From positions 11,563,343 through 11,627,342 of the forward strand of contig CM042090.1 in the NCBI GenBank assembly GCA_023512835.1: DNA of 64,000 nt, in the 5' to 3' direction. The notes below the pieces were generated by a model that did no database searches, had not been told where the DNA came from, and saw only the letters and a list, made by a program, of their open reading frames with translations. Below, one piece after another: positions 37,101 to 52,100 of this stretch (the stretch's first letter is position 1; each line of letters begins with the position of its first letter). The translations under genes and the position numbers were made by a program. Source of the stretch: Taxillus chinensis (taxonomy: Eukaryota > Streptophyta > Magnoliopsida > Santalales > Loranthaceae).

Positions 37101-40100
37101 TTATACAATCTAAATCATTTATTTTGCTTATTAAATGGTTATAATGAGAATGCTTGGTTTTCTTTTCTGATTTTTCTATAATTTTCTGGAAAAAGACTTT
37201 ATTTAATGTTTAAAGTTATACCTCTCCCGCGACACAAAGTTATATTTGTGACCCCAATGTCCACGATTGCACCGTGACAACTGCTGCGATCGCAACTTTC
37301 AACCATGCATGTATGAATCGTTTGGATTATGCATGAATTAACTTACAAAACTAATTGCATATGATATGTTAGGTCTAATATGAGTTATTAATTTTTTCAC
37401 TAACTATTGATATCTCTTCTTAAATTCCTTCGTAAAATGACACTGAAGTTTTTTTTATTTCACTTATGTTACTAGTTGTAACAATTATATCATTAACATA
37501 AACAATAACCAAGATAATATCACCAACATTTCTTTTACATAAAAAAGTGTAGATGCTTGCTTGAAACCATATGCCTACATTGAGTGATTTTATTTACAAA
37601 ATCAAGCTCTTGGTAACTGTTTAAAACCATACAACACCTTTTTCAGTTTGCATACACTTGCTATTTTGGTGTAAAACATAGAGACCACATAGAGAGCAAT
37701 CCATATATATACCTCCTCAATCAAATTGCCATGAAGGAAATACTCTTCACATCAAACTAAACTACTATAACAACCAATTCAGATTAGCTACAAGAGAAAT
37801 TATAACTCTAACAATACTTATTTTGGCCACAACAGTAAATATTTCTTTACAGTTGATTTTATATGTTTGAGTATAACATTTAACAATTAATCTGACCTTA
37901 TATCTTTTAACAGTCACATCTAATTTGCTCTTTACTGCAAACACTCATTTACATCCCATTGTTTTCTTATTTAAAGGTAACTCAATCTTTTTCTAATTGG
38001 AATTTTTTAAAAGGGCTTTCATTTCCTTTACTATAGACTTCGATTTGAAAACTCCAAAAGCTTCATGAAAATGAATAGAAATAGACATAGAAGAAACTTG
38101 AAAAGAAAAAATTAGGTGAAACTTAAACAAGTAATGATAAGAAATAAAATCAGAAATAAGATAAACAACATTAAAATAGAATTTGAAAAAACCCAATCCA
38201 CCAAACTCTTTACGGTTACAAAAAAGATATCTTCGCCCAACAAGATTATCTAAAGTTGTACGGTTAGAATCTAAGATACCATTTGAATTTAGACCTATAG
38301 TTAAGAATACAAGTACCTCAGTACATTTGTGTCATATGGTCAATCACAAAAGTATTTCCCCGTGACATGCCAGTATCAATGAGAGGAGGATTAAAACTGA
38401 AAGTAGCATGCTTCCATCTAGTGTAGTATTCTCCAATCATTTTCATTCTCACTTGAAAATTTAGAGCTGGCCTTTCATTCTACATTAGCCCAAAAATGTT
38501 TAGAGACATGTAAAATAAAACAGAAAGTCCGAGCCATCTCAAAAAAATATTGTTTTTTGTGTTCCACTATGCCATTTTGTGGTAGTGTGTAAACACACAT
38601 TTGATGAATGATATCATATTTTTGAAAGAAAGCAATCAAAGATTGATTCACAAACTCACTACCATTATTGGAATGAAACACCTAAATTAAAGAATAAAAT
38701 TGTGTAACAATCATTTGATAGAACTATGGAATGACATGAATAATATTACTTTTAGATTTATAAGTATATTCAATTCCCTTGAGTACAATTATCAACAAGA
38801 CAAAATAGTTATGTCCTAAAACAAAAGGAGTAAAGAAAGACCCCTAAACATTAGTATAGACACATGAAAAAAAATAGAACTTTTATTGAAAGTTACTTCA
38901 AATCAAATACAATGATTTTTAGTATAAATGTATCGTTCATACTTTACACTAGAAGCAAAAATATTGAAAAACAAGAGAAAATAAGAAGAAGAAAAAAAAG
39001 AATACCCTAAACAATAAGTATTTTTTCTTCGACAAGTATCTTGTTCCCCTCTTGACCCTTGGCTAGACTTAGAGTTCAAAACTCTTGCCTAGGAATGGAC
39101 CCACACCGGCTACTCCGCCCGCTATCCGTCCTGCCCCCGCTATGCGGGGCGACTTACTCTGCCTAGGCAAGAGCAGAATGCAGTTTTTAAACTTGACACT
39201 CTGTCTAGTCGAAACGGGAAGCAGTAATAGGTAGCGAGATACTCCACCCCATTTCTATCCCACCTAATTTTAATTATTTTTATTTATAATTTTATAATAT
39301 TTTATATATTATTATAATTATTTTTTATGAATTTTAATATTTTTGAATGTTATTTATTATTGTAAAATTAAATAATTTTTGATAAATTTTTGAGTTAAAA
39401 ATAAAATAAAAATTTGATTTAAGTAAAAAAATTTCCTATGAACAAATCCAATAGAGCGATGGCGGGATGTAGACAGATGAAACCTCACACCCGTTAAAGA
39501 ATAAGATATTCTACCCCGCCTACACATGGGACGAGAAACAATTTTAAAATTTGACCCCCTATTTAAGTGAGGACAGGAGTCAGTAATAGGTTGATTTTGC
39601 CTCAGATAGAGTTGGAATCACTTCTATTAGCTATTTCATGGAGCCTCTAAAAGACAGACTTATCGCAAGAGAGATCAATAAAAGCCAATAGCGGAAAGCA
39701 AGCGGATGAAGCCTTTTCCTACCAATCCCACCATAGGACGGAGTATCCCGTCTCGCCTACACATGGGATGGGATACAGTTTCAAAATTTCCCTGCCCGCT
39801 TAGGCAGGGGATGAGATATGGTAATAGGTAGACTCCGCCCCCACTGGAGCGGGTAGCACCCCTACTCTTACCTAATACAATCCTTCTCTCTTGTTTTACT
39901 AATGTCAATCATTATCATTGTGACACAATAAGTTGGATTAAAGAGAAATGACAAGTCATGTGATTAGTAGCTCCAGAATCAATGACTCAAGTGTTGTCAA
40001 TAAAGGAAAGTAATATTCCATTAGAATTAACTTATAGATCGGATCCTTGAAAGACATGAGAAACAAAAGAGTGATAACTCTTAGGAAAAGCCACAGAAGA

Positions 40101-43100
40101 TGATTTCCTGTTTTTTTTCTATCAACTTGCTTGAGTTTATACCATTCAGGATAGTCATCCTTCTTCTAACAAGTATCAACCATGTGTGTGATACTGTTGC
40201 AAAGAGTGAAATGACAAGTGAAGAAGCCAATAGGAGGGGCTGGCCGAAAATTACTTTTTTTGCTGACTAGTGTTGAACCTTCAAAACAATTCTCAGTACG
40301 CATAGTCAATTACCATGGTAGATAACATTAAAGTAGCCAAAATATGACTATTGACTTGATCCAGGTTATGATTAAGAATTATATGAAACATGTAAACTCG
40401 ATTCTCTGTTATATATTTCATGTACTTTTCAAAATCAACAGGACACCATATCATTAGGTTGTTGATAATCCCAGTCCATAAAAGTATAGTTCAGCTCATT
40501 ATAATATTCTATGAGAGGTCGGCCCTCCCGATGCAATTGAAAAAAAAATTATTAGTTCATACAATTGAAATGAGTCAGAGGCATCAAAATAACTCCTCTT
40601 AACAACATTCCACATTTCCTTGGTCGTTCAACACTACACAAAATGTGAGATCAGATTAATAAGCTATTACTTAACAAGTGGATCTTCACCTTTCCATTCA
40701 TCATAGTCCGGAATATATATCTCCAATAACTATCATATGATAATCATATAAAAGTGTATCTAATTTGCCAAAAAATATTTTTTAATTTGACAATTCATGG
40801 TTGTATGAGTAATCAGAGTAATCTATAGTTTTTAATTTTTTTAATTTGACAAAACACTACCCCAAGCAAAAAAGGTATATCTAAGTTTTCAAATACAAAT
40901 TTTAAAAATGATTTTTGAAAACAGAAAACCAAAAACAATACCAAACATAGCTTAAGCCATCCAAAACCCCAAAGATGCAAAAAAAAACACAACACCCCAT
41001 GTCAGTGTGAGCCTATCAGAAAATTTAGCCAATAGCACGGAAAGCTAAAATAAAACAAGTCTATTGACTATTGAGTAGGCAAATAGATGAGCCAAGACAC
41101 GCTCTGAAACCATGTTACCCAACTTCAAAGCTTAAGCAGAAAGATGCAGAAGTCGCCTGGTATGTTTATTCATTGTAGGCAACACCAGGTTAGACATACT
41201 AGACCAAAAAGAATAAATATTCCTTTTATAAACAGACTAGGAGCTATCATAACCAAGAAACATTGAATCTATGTCCACATTGACAATTTAAGATGTAAAT
41301 TGCCTTTACAAAAGTGGAAGTCTTTAAGGGACACAGAATCCAAAACTTGAATGATTAAACCATAGGGACAATCTTAAGGCAAAAAGGCAAAAATAAATGA
41401 AATTGAAATGATATTGGGATGTTTTGAGACATTTGTTATAATTCAACACTTACCCTCCTCCCATATTCAATTAAATGGATTGCAAAACCCAAAACCCTTA
41501 ATTGAATCTTTGCACATGACTGAAACCCCAGATCTTCCTTGTGATTACCAAGAAATTCTGAAATCCGCAAAACTCGGGTAGGACCATCAGCATAAACTTC
41601 AAAACCAACCTTCACCATCTCAGCACAAATTGATTCACCAAAATCTGTTTTCCCCTGGTATCTTGGCCTTTTATTAAACTGTGATTGAATCGACAATCTC
41701 ATGTGTTGTCTAAAAGGTTTCCACTTCCGAACTTTGTCCAAATTAATTTCATGCAGAAGATGCATGTCTACAAAAAAAGGGAAGTCGAGTCATAAAACAC
41801 ACTAATGAAAATATTAATAACAAAATAAACTGAAATAATAATCAACAACTTGACAATAGACAAAATAACTATTCGTATAATTTTAATTTCACAATTCTAT
41901 ACCAAATGTCACTTCTAGTGTGTAAAGTCCTCCAAAACATCTGCAGTGATCAAGTTTTACACTATATTAAAATGATGTACTTCACTGCAGCATACAACTA
42001 TAAATTCGTGATAGTAAAATGTCTTGAGTTGAAAATAATGTCAACTATGTCTCCTTCACAGAAAATTTTCAATATAGGATGGGCTCAAGCAATTCATGGT
42101 TGTCTGAGTTTCAGAAGATTACTTTTGAGCATAAAATAATCTTAAACACCAGTCCAATATGAGACATGCAACTCTCTCTCCATCTCTTTTTTGTTTGTGG
42201 AGGTGACAGAAATCATGCACATATTGTACTTCAAACCAGTTTAACGAGAGCCCCTTGGTACGATCTCACTCCCTGGTCTCTCCAGAATCTGTCTTGCAGT
42301 TGTTTGAGTGCAAGATTTCCCAGTCTCATCGAGTTGATACAAGACAGTGAAAAATAACTCAAACAGAAACGTTTAGCAAAAGGAGGAATCTTAATGAATA
42401 ACTAATCCACAGAATTAAACAAAAGGGCAGGAATTACCATCAATTTGGACAATTAGCTTATGTGGAAGAGTCAGATCATCCCAGACATAATTGACTGTAC
42501 TTTTAGGGCCAACGGTCTCTCGCTCAAATGATTCCTGGGAGATTGTCCAGCAATAGTTGGAAAATATAAATTCAATATGCATCCATTAAATGGTAATTGG
42601 ATCAATAATGGAGAAGGAACAGGTATCTAACCTTTTGATAGTAGGTGATAGAAGAAATATTCAAGCCATTCTCAATCCGATATGGCAGATTAATGCTCAC
42701 TGGTCTGTGGAAGTGCAAAACTAGACTAGAACCTTCTTCCAACAAATGAACGACTGCAAATTCCCATAAACTATTTTCTTTTGTCATTACATGATTAGAA
42801 AACATTGAAGCATTGTCTTGTGCTACTACTTTATGTGACTGTTGAACATAAACGTCAGAAGATCTTCTAAATTTCACAAAAAATCTCCCTAGAGAGGTAA
42901 TGCAAACAGGTCCAGACCAACCAAAACCAGTCTCATTGAGGCGAAACTGAATATATATTAATCCATCGTCATTATTACTATGCTTTCGGGTAATTTTGTC
43001 AAAGAAGCTAACTGATCCTTTTCTGCAAGTTCCATTTCGCAACTGTAACGTCATTTTTTGTTTGCTATTAACAGTAACAATGCCTTCCATTTCATCCTTG

Positions 43101-46100
43101 TCAAACAAATTTGGAAAGCACGTCAGAAAAGTTTTAAAAGATGCAAACTAAAAAGGAAGATATAGTTCTGGTAGATAACTAATAACAAACCTCCAAATAA
43201 CACTGTCGAACAGCAATAAGTTTCTCTGATTCATTGCATACGATGTATCTCGGAACTATATTCACTGTTTGAGATGACACAACCATATCCCTCGAAGATG
43301 GAACTAGAGACAACCCCAGCTTTGTAGTATGTTTAAACCCATATTCTTCTTCTGTTTCAAAGTTTATCTCTGTCACACCTGATAAAGAATCCAAGTGCAA
43401 CAGCGCCTCATACATCTTCCTGTCAAACAATCTGATCCGCAATGCATTCGATCTGCCAATAAAGGATATAAGATGCCTATAAAAAATATTATAACCAAAA
43501 TTTGTTCTCATTTAACTCTTTCTTACTTGAGGAACCACGAACAAGTAGTTTGGGGAGGCAAAAACAATCCTAACTCAGGAGGAACTTCAGAACCAGATTT
43601 CTCCGCTACCTCCCTGAATACATTTGAATTGTTATTGATGGACAAAGAGATCATTTTGAAAGGCATCTAACAAGCATGCTCAGATCTAGAAACTACCAAG
43701 ATGTAGGTTTATAATTAGATGCAAATGCAGAGAGAAGAAAATCAGTATCATTCTTCAGTGCGTACGGTGTAAAAATAGCCGCCTGCAAAAATTACAAAAT
43801 TCAGATTTCCAAATAGACATAGCAAGTACAAGCAGCCAAATTTGCATGCATACAAAGAACTCATAAAGTTGGTGAGTTCTTTCACTAGTCGAAGCTAACA
43901 AGGATCACTCATAATATATACTTCTGTGATTGAAATGAAAAATAAAAGCAGTGTGAACATTAAAATAGTACGTACCTCTAGTATACCACTGTGCCCACGG
44001 GAGACTCTTAGAGAAGCAAAAAGTTTGTCACCACCAAAACTCAGATCAATGTCGAAACAATCTATGCTTTTATTCTGCTTTTGTAACTTCTTAACCCACT
44101 CATCACTCTTCACAGGTTTGCAGCTTGAACTAAATGCAGTTAATGTAATAGTAAAGTATAATTTGGATGGATTAGCATATAAATTAGCTGCTGATCCACC
44201 TGGAATATTTGCTTCCTTGCCAATGCTTTCACAGCCAACAGCGGTGCAGTCGTCTGCACCAAGATGAAAACCATGAGTGTACAATAATCACAAAATTGTA
44301 AGAAAGCTACTGTTCCTGGACAAATTGAGGGAACAATGATCACAACTCACAAGCTGGTGAAAAAGCTACAGTTCCTGGACAGTTTGAGCGATACCTGTTT
44401 CACTTAAGAGAACATGAATCTCTAAATGCAATAAATTGGAAACCCGCACAGTAGGAAAAAGGAAGATTTCCTTTTGCTCTTGTAATGCAACAGGTGAACT
44501 AGTACTTTCAGGAACAGCACCAAATTTGTCAGGAGGTATAAAAGGCACTTCTCTTTGAATGCTCTGGATCAGGAAATGAAGGTCAGCAGCATGTGCATCT
44601 TCATATTTGAGGGAACAACATGCAGTGCTGAATGAACATGTCACTGATTTAACAGCGAAAGCCTTACGCATTTTGTAACTTAACTTATCAAATATACCAG
44701 GGAGAGGAACAGCCTTTCCACCTTTAAGATCATCCGACCATTCCACTGATATTGCCTCCTTGGAATTTCTGAAGTCAACAGAAATCTCAGGCCTGAATGA
44801 AAATAAGAAGTTGCCTGCAAATTGAATACCAAGCCACTCAGACCAACGAAAACAATAAACCAAAAAAATGAAAATTTCAATGACTTTATTGTTTGAAGCA
44901 AACAGAAACTCAATTAATGAGTTGGAATGAGGGGGGAAAAACCATCAATTGTCAAAAGCGAATTTTTTCTTCAAAGTGATAGTATGACTACTACAAGATT
45001 TTTTCCTCCATAGTAAAAGTATGACTACAAGAGAAGAATTTCACCGAGAAAATAAAATTTGGCCAGGAATCTTTACTTTGAAGATGAGAAAAAATAACTA
45101 GTCAGTTAACAGAACAGTTTAATAATGATGTTTAATCAGAAGACCCATCATTCATGCACTTCCATTTTCTACCAGAGTACATCAATAGTTGACTCACATC
45201 AACAATGCCATGACCATTTTGTGGAAAAAAAAAAACTATTTCTAAAGCTCTCTAAGGAATGGCCAATTTGTTACCTTTGCTTGGCTAAAATTTTAAGTGT
45301 TAATTATATTTATAATCTAAAGTTGGTAGAAATACTAAGATTGCTTTAGCTAAAATTCACGCCTGAATTTTCAAGCTATTGTTAACAATTGTTAAATAAC
45401 ATTTGAATGAACATGTTTCTTATTTTTTCTCATGTAATTTAATAAAAAAAAAATCAAATGGATCTCTAATCTACTTGGGCAATAATTTACCATTTTCAAT
45501 GGACAAATAGCAATCAAGTATTGCGCTAAATGACGCTGGACTGATTCAGACCCTAAACAGATACATTAATAGCCTTACTATGTCCATGTCAAACCGAATC
45601 AAACCTAAGATCATTTAGGACCTTATTCAGCTAAGTCCACGAAAGTCAATCTAGGGTCACTAAGATCAGCTTCTGATAATCTACCTATCAAACTAAAAAA
45701 TCAAATATTATTCTATCCCACAGCAATTCTCTACATTTCCAAATTGATTTGTCCCAAATAGTTATGTGATTTCAACATATACACATTTATCTTTTTTTTC
45801 TTTTCATGTGTTTTAAATACTACCCTTTATTCAATTTGATGTATAATTTTTTTATCAAGATCATAATTATGGAGAAACCAGATGGATGAAACAATTGAGA
45901 GTTAAGAATAAATAAATAAAAGGAAATTGGTGGAAGATAGTACAATGAATCCCACCATTTAACTTATATGAGTACCCAAAAAATTAAAACATTTAAACAT
46001 TTAGAAAATACTTTCTAATGATATAAATCACAAAACATGAAAAACCAAGTTGACGTTAATTTATATAGAATTTTCACATGTGACTTTTCCTTATTTACAT

Positions 46101-49100
46101 TCATTTGTCATGTTTTAGTGTTTTGTAGAGTTGCATTGTATTTTGGGTGTATTTTATAGGTAAACGGGAAAGAACTGGACGAATTGAAATATAATACAGA
46201 TTGAGACAAAGAATTTCGTTGCAATAGGACTTTTTGCCTTTGTCGCGACAAGGTCTTTTGCCTTCGTCGCAACAGGCGTCGACTTTTGTCCCATTTTGTA
46301 TTTTTTCTATTTTATTTTTAACGTAATATTTAAGGGAACTATATAAGGAACAAGTATAGGATGTTGTTAGGGATTCTGGACCATTTGGGAGCCCTCCTTA
46401 ACGGATAAGAACCCAAGGTTTAGTTTCTTAGATTTCTCTTTGAGTTTGGGCAATTTTCATGTAATTTTGATTCAAGAACACTTTAGTATTGGATGAGGAT
46501 TGTTTGTACGGTCTTGTGACAGGTTGGTTGTCTTCTCTTCTCCCCCTGTAATCTCCAATTTGATAATCAATAACTTGTTTCTTTATTATTTCAGGGAATA
46601 ATTCATTTTTCCTAGGGATTGGGGTAACCCAATCCCAATATCTTGATTGTATGAATTTGTTTGGTTATTTCTTATCTCTATCTCATGAATTATTTTATTT
46701 TACCGATTGAATTCATGTTGTGGGTGTCGCGAACCTATTGTATGTTTTAGATCATTAAACGAAGAATGGAAAAATGAAATTTAATTATCGGAACCCGTAA
46801 AATGAAACCTAGGACTTGCGAGTCACAAGAGTAGTCCATGATCCTAAGAAGATCCATGGTTGATCACCCCTCAATGGGTTTGGCCTTATTTCAGTGAGTC
46901 ACGAAAGTAAGCCATTGCTAAGGCTAGGCACGCCGTTATTCACGTGAAAACAATTGACGGTTACTTTAGGATCAACCACATTCAGATATTTAGAGACCAT
47001 AAGAATAATCAATCAAACCATGTAATTAGGAATTAAAAATTGTGATGAATCTTAACCCTATAATTTTTTTTTCTTTTTTTCTTTTTTTCTCTAAGATTTA
47101 TTTTATTTTATTTTATTTCATCACGTTGTTTGCTTAGATAATAGGAACACACCTAGGTTAGAGATTTCCAATCGTGTTTTTTGGGATCGACCTTTACTTT
47201 CCTTCTACAGGTAAGTTAGGTTTTATAAATACTATTTTAATACCGTGAGCGCGACAAAACACTGTATCACAAGTACGAATTAAATTCAAATAATTTGGTC
47301 ACGTACATACCTTTTAAAAAATTAAAATTTACATGAATTCTTATAGATTGATATATTCTGATTTTGGGCACAAAATTAAATTTTCTAATTTGTCATTATA
47401 TATATACACACATTTATATTCTTTACAATGAATATACATGAATTTCAGAAAACTTTAACGAAGCATATTTTATTAAGCTAATCAAACCAAAGTAAATCAA
47501 ATCATTAAGCCTTAATTCTAATAAAATAAAATCAGTTATATAAATCAAGACAAAAAAAATTTATTTGATTCAAAACACGAATATTTCTCTTTCAAACATT
47601 AGTCACTAAGTTTTCTTCTGAATCTAACAACTACTAAATCTTTTATAATCGTGATTAGAGAGACAACACAATTAGTTGGATACTATATATTAGGCTTATA
47701 CTCTAACAAAAAAATTTGTATTCATGTATTGAATTGAAAAGATATATGAAAATCATATTATCTTGCATTAGTATCACTCTTATGGACAGGTACTTGGGAC
47801 ACGATACCCTAAGTGTGGGCCAAATACTTGGGACTGGCACATGGCATAGCAGGTTGGTATATGGACAAAGGGGATGGACTCACCCCATTCATCCATTGTT
47901 GAGAGGAGTTCTGGAGGAAGTCAAAGTAGGGTGGAGGACTTATTGTTGTTACATCAGAACAACTGTTTCCCCATTCAACCAAACTCAAGGCAAGAGAGAG
48001 AGAGATGCAATTCCTCCGAATGTGCGTTAAGGGACGACACGAGAGAGAGAGATGCGGTTTCGCCAGAGGTGAGCTGTCATTTGACACTCGAACTGCTGGG
48101 GATCGAGCCATTGCTTGCACCACTAGGAGATCACAAACTGGGCTGCTGCTCGCATTCGCTATTAGCCTTCGTTAGACTTCATGTCATCATTGCTCGCTCA
48201 GCACAAGGCAATTGCAAAGGCTCGAAGAAGTCACTGGACAATGATGAACCTGAGCACAAGAAATTGATGCTAGAATGCGGGTCCCTGGACTCCAAACCAT
48301 TCTCCGGAGTTGGGGGTCGCCGGAGTAGCGTCAGATGTTGGGGTTCTTAATTCTTCTCCAAACTTTGTTCTTGATTTGCTAAGCTGGGGTTCTTAATTTC
48401 CTTTTGGAGATGTTGGGAGACAAATCTGGTATAGATAAAGGAGGCTTGGAGGCACTTGCGGCTTTAAACCCTGGGGTTCTCAAGTTATTAGTCTTATATA
48501 GGGAGCTAGTGGCTCAACGAATGCCTTGGCCCCTGTCTCATCACTTGTAAAGATAGGTCTTCCTCCTTTGAATCTGAAACACAATGGACCTACTATGTAT
48601 CTCAGATGGTCACGTTGGATCATGGCAGCTCTAGAAGGGATGAGCCTTGAAGGCTGTCTGACCAGAACTAAGCTAGAGCCAGAGAAGGGCTCTGCTGAAT
48701 GGATTGAGTGGAACACCACTCTCAAATTGGTGTACTACTGGATGCTGAACTCTATGGTTCCCTTTATTGTCTCCACAGTAGATGGTCTTGAGCGTATCAT
48801 GAAGATCTGGGCAAAGCTAAAGAGGACATATGCAAGGAATGAGAACAGCATGAGGATGTTCCAGATAGAGAAGGAGACAAATGCAGTGGTACAGGGATTG
48901 ATCCAGAAGCATGTCATAGATCTGGAGCGACTATGGGTAGATTTTGATCAATTCTCTCCGAAGAGGAGCTGGAGGGACCTTCAGTGTACAAGAGGCGATC
49001 ACTCTACAAAGAGGACTATACAGTTTCTCAAGAACCTCAACCCAGCATATGAGCAGAGGACCTTCAGGGATTGATCCAGAAGCATGTCATAGATCTGGAG

Positions 49101-52100
49101 CGACTATGGGTAGATTTTGATCAATTCTCTCCGAAGAGGAGCTGGAGGGACCTTCAGTGTACAAGAGGCGATCACTCTACAAAGAGGACTATACAGTTTC
49201 TCAAGAACCTCAACCCAGCATATGAGCAGAGGATCAGGTTACTACTGTCTGGGGTGAAGATTCCTCCACTTAAGGAGGCTATCTCTACAATGACACAGGA
49301 GGAGAGCCGACCTAGGTTGCAGATTGGGAAAGGAGGACTTCCAGGGGTGAAGTCTGCTCAAGTGGTCTCCAAATCAGGAAATACCGGATTTAAAGGAGAA
49401 ACTCACAGGTGTTACAATTATAAGGAAGTGGGCCATCCGAGCAAGGATTGTCCTAAGCCACCTAAGGTGAGGGAGACAGGTGGACAAAGGCCGTCTAAAG
49501 GCTGTAAGTATCATGGCTGTGGAGGCCAAGAGGACGTTACCAGGCTCATCTGATGGTAGCAAGAGAAGAGAAAGAAGGGATGTGGCCAATGCAGGCCTTA
49601 CTGCCGAGAATCAAGCATTGGTGGATGCTTATTCTCAGTTGCTCAAGAAGAATAAGAAGGGTGTGGAAGATAGTGCATGGACCTTATCTTCATCCAGGGT
49701 AACATCACATATTCTGTCTCTATACCTACTCTTAGATCAGCAGAATGGGTCGTTGATTCTGGTGCATCTCGACATGTGAGTAGTGTTGTTGGGGAGTTCT
49801 CCTATACTCACCTAACAGTCTCAAAGACTATCCAGACAACCAATGGCACGGTCCAACACCTGGTTGGTAAGGGTACCATGAAATGTACTAACTCTTTGAC
49901 TTTGTCTAATGTTTTGCATGCGCCTTCCTTTATCTATCAGTGCCATTATACGTAAATTTAAATGTGTTTTCCAGAAAAAGAGGACAGGCAGGATACTTGA
50001 GACTGGCACATGGCATAGTGGGTTGTGGTATATGGACAGAGGGGATGGACTCTGCCCTTTCATCCATTATTGAGAGTTCTGGAGGAAGTCAAGTAGTTTG
50101 GAAGACTTAAAAGAAAAAGGGATATGTTTGTTGGGCGAATAAAAGAAAATTTATTTCTAATGCTTGTGAGTTTGGAAAGTAGGCGTCCTTGTGTTTTTGA
50201 TTTACTTCACTAATGTATGGGGAACATATTCCAAAACCTCTATAACTGGTCTTAGATTTTTACATCCTTTACTTTATTGTTCTCATGTAACTTGACTTTA
50301 TTTGACAAAAAATAAGAGTGATGTGTTTGCTTGCTTCAAGGACTTTCACATAAGAGTTCACACATAATATGGGACAGTAGTTAAAGTATTGAGGTTTGAC
50401 AATGGGACAGAGTAAACCAACAAGGCATTTGGGGTGTAATTGTCATCTCAGGCATACATCACCAAACCACTTATCCATACACACCATAGTAAAATGAGAT
50501 AGCAGAACAAAAGAGCAAAAATCTCGTTGAGGGAGTTTGGAGTACAATGATCTCGATGAATGTCCCAAAGTATTTATGGGAGCAAGCGGTTTTGATAGCT
50601 ACTAACTTAGCAATAAGATGCCATCACAAATATTGGAGTGGAAGTCCCCGTTTGAGTGATGGCAAGGTAAGCATGGAGATAATCTTCTTTTGAGAACATT
50701 AGGTTGTGTGTATTTTTTGCAAGACAAAAAGCTAGATGTGAAGAGCAGTCATGCTAGAAGAAATTGGGGCCTTGAGAAGAACAAAACTTGGAGGCTTGTG
50801 TCACTACCACTAGGCAAGAAGTTGTTGGACGCAAGTGGGTCTTCACTGTGCAGCAAAGCCCAGAGGTTTGGGTTGAGCACTGCAAGGCTTGATTGGTAGC
50901 AAAGTGGTACAGTGAGACCTATGACATCGACCATGATGGGACCTTTACACCACTGACAAAGATGAGTATAGTGAGGACATTGATCACCTTGGCAGACAAT
51001 AGGGGATGGAAGTTACACAACCTCAATATGAAGAATGTTTTTTCCTTATGGTGATGGAGGGGGATGACATGGAGGTACCACCAGGTTTCAGCAGGAAGCA
51101 TACCGTTGGTAAGGTGTGTAGGCTCAAAAAATATCTATATGGCCTAAAACAATCCCCTCGGGCTTGGTTTGTAAGGTTCAAGAAATCTATGATATGCATG
51201 GGCTATGAGCATATCCATGCTGATCACACATGTTTTTTCAACGACACAATAGTCACATTACTATGCATGTGAGTGATGAGGAGAAAATTGCTCAGCTAAA
51301 GGTGAAGTTGGGGAGCGAATTTGAGGTAAAGAACTCAGGACAACTTCATTGTTTCCTTGGGATAGGAGTGGCACATGGAGCAGTGGAGTCTTAGGCTTGC
51401 TCACTGAAACAGGAATGTTGGGGTGCAAGTATGTAGAAAACATGTCGATCTTGACACGTGCTAGAGGCTGGTAGGCAAATTAATTTATTTGTGTCATACT
51501 CATCTCGGCATCTCATTTCCAATGAGTGTGGCGATCCACTACATGCATGATCCTAGGAAGGGTCAAATGAATGCGGTATATCGAATCTTGAGGTAACTCA
51601 AAAGTGCACCAAGGAGGGACTTAATCTTTATAATGAATGGACACTTGAGCTTTTAGGGCGATTGTGATTTTGATTGGGCTAGCTGTAAGGATAACAAAAG
51701 GTCCACATCAGGGTATTGCATGCTTGTAGAGGGTAACTTGGACTCTTAGAGGAGCAAGAAGTAGTCTGTTGTTACGAGATCAATGGCAGAAGCAGAGTAC
51801 AACGCCATGGCCTTAGGGGTTGCTGAGAAGTTTTTGTTGAAGAATCTGTTGGAAGAACTCAAGGTAGACTAAGGAACTCAAATCATGTAATAGTGCGATA
51901 ATAAGACAGTCATAAACAACCCAGTGCAGCACGATAGGACCAAGCATGTGAAGATCAACAGGTTCTTCGTAAAGGAGAACTTTGGTAGTGGATTTTTGGA
52001 GTTGATTCATGTAGCTATTAGATATCAAGTAACTGACTACCTCACAAAAGGACTTAGCTCAATAGCTTTATCTAGGTCATGTGTCAACATGGGCCTCGCA

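Larger units (their letters stand above)
36780..41448 (-). mobile_element. Decayed copia element in VPS13S intron 15
   Basis: The minus-strand remnant is ordered 5' to 3': LTR 41113-41448, PBS 41101-41112, gag-like region (about 40950-40000), protease near 39960 (IDSGATNHMTCHFSL), integrase 38475-38681 (NGSEFVNQSLIAFF, then LPQNGIVE), RT about 38000-37350 (FLHGNLIEEVYM; a VNDI variant of the YVDD site) and RNase H-proximal sequence to about 36780. A hAT-type MITE interrupts it at 39090-39864 and repeat copy B at about 37085-37325. The 3' LTR was not recognised. The same copia family occurs at 61840-63800. Confidence 0.75.

Noticed and set aside
42166..42357. Open frame in VPS13S intron 14 considered as a missing exon
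   Set aside because: Exons 14 and 15 join in phase and in the order known for the family, leaving no room for it.
47716..48350. Two overlapping open frames upstream of the intron 7 copia gag
   Set aside because: They cross the misplaced pol copy and a GAGAGA repeat, with no consistent domain, so they are treated as copia debris.
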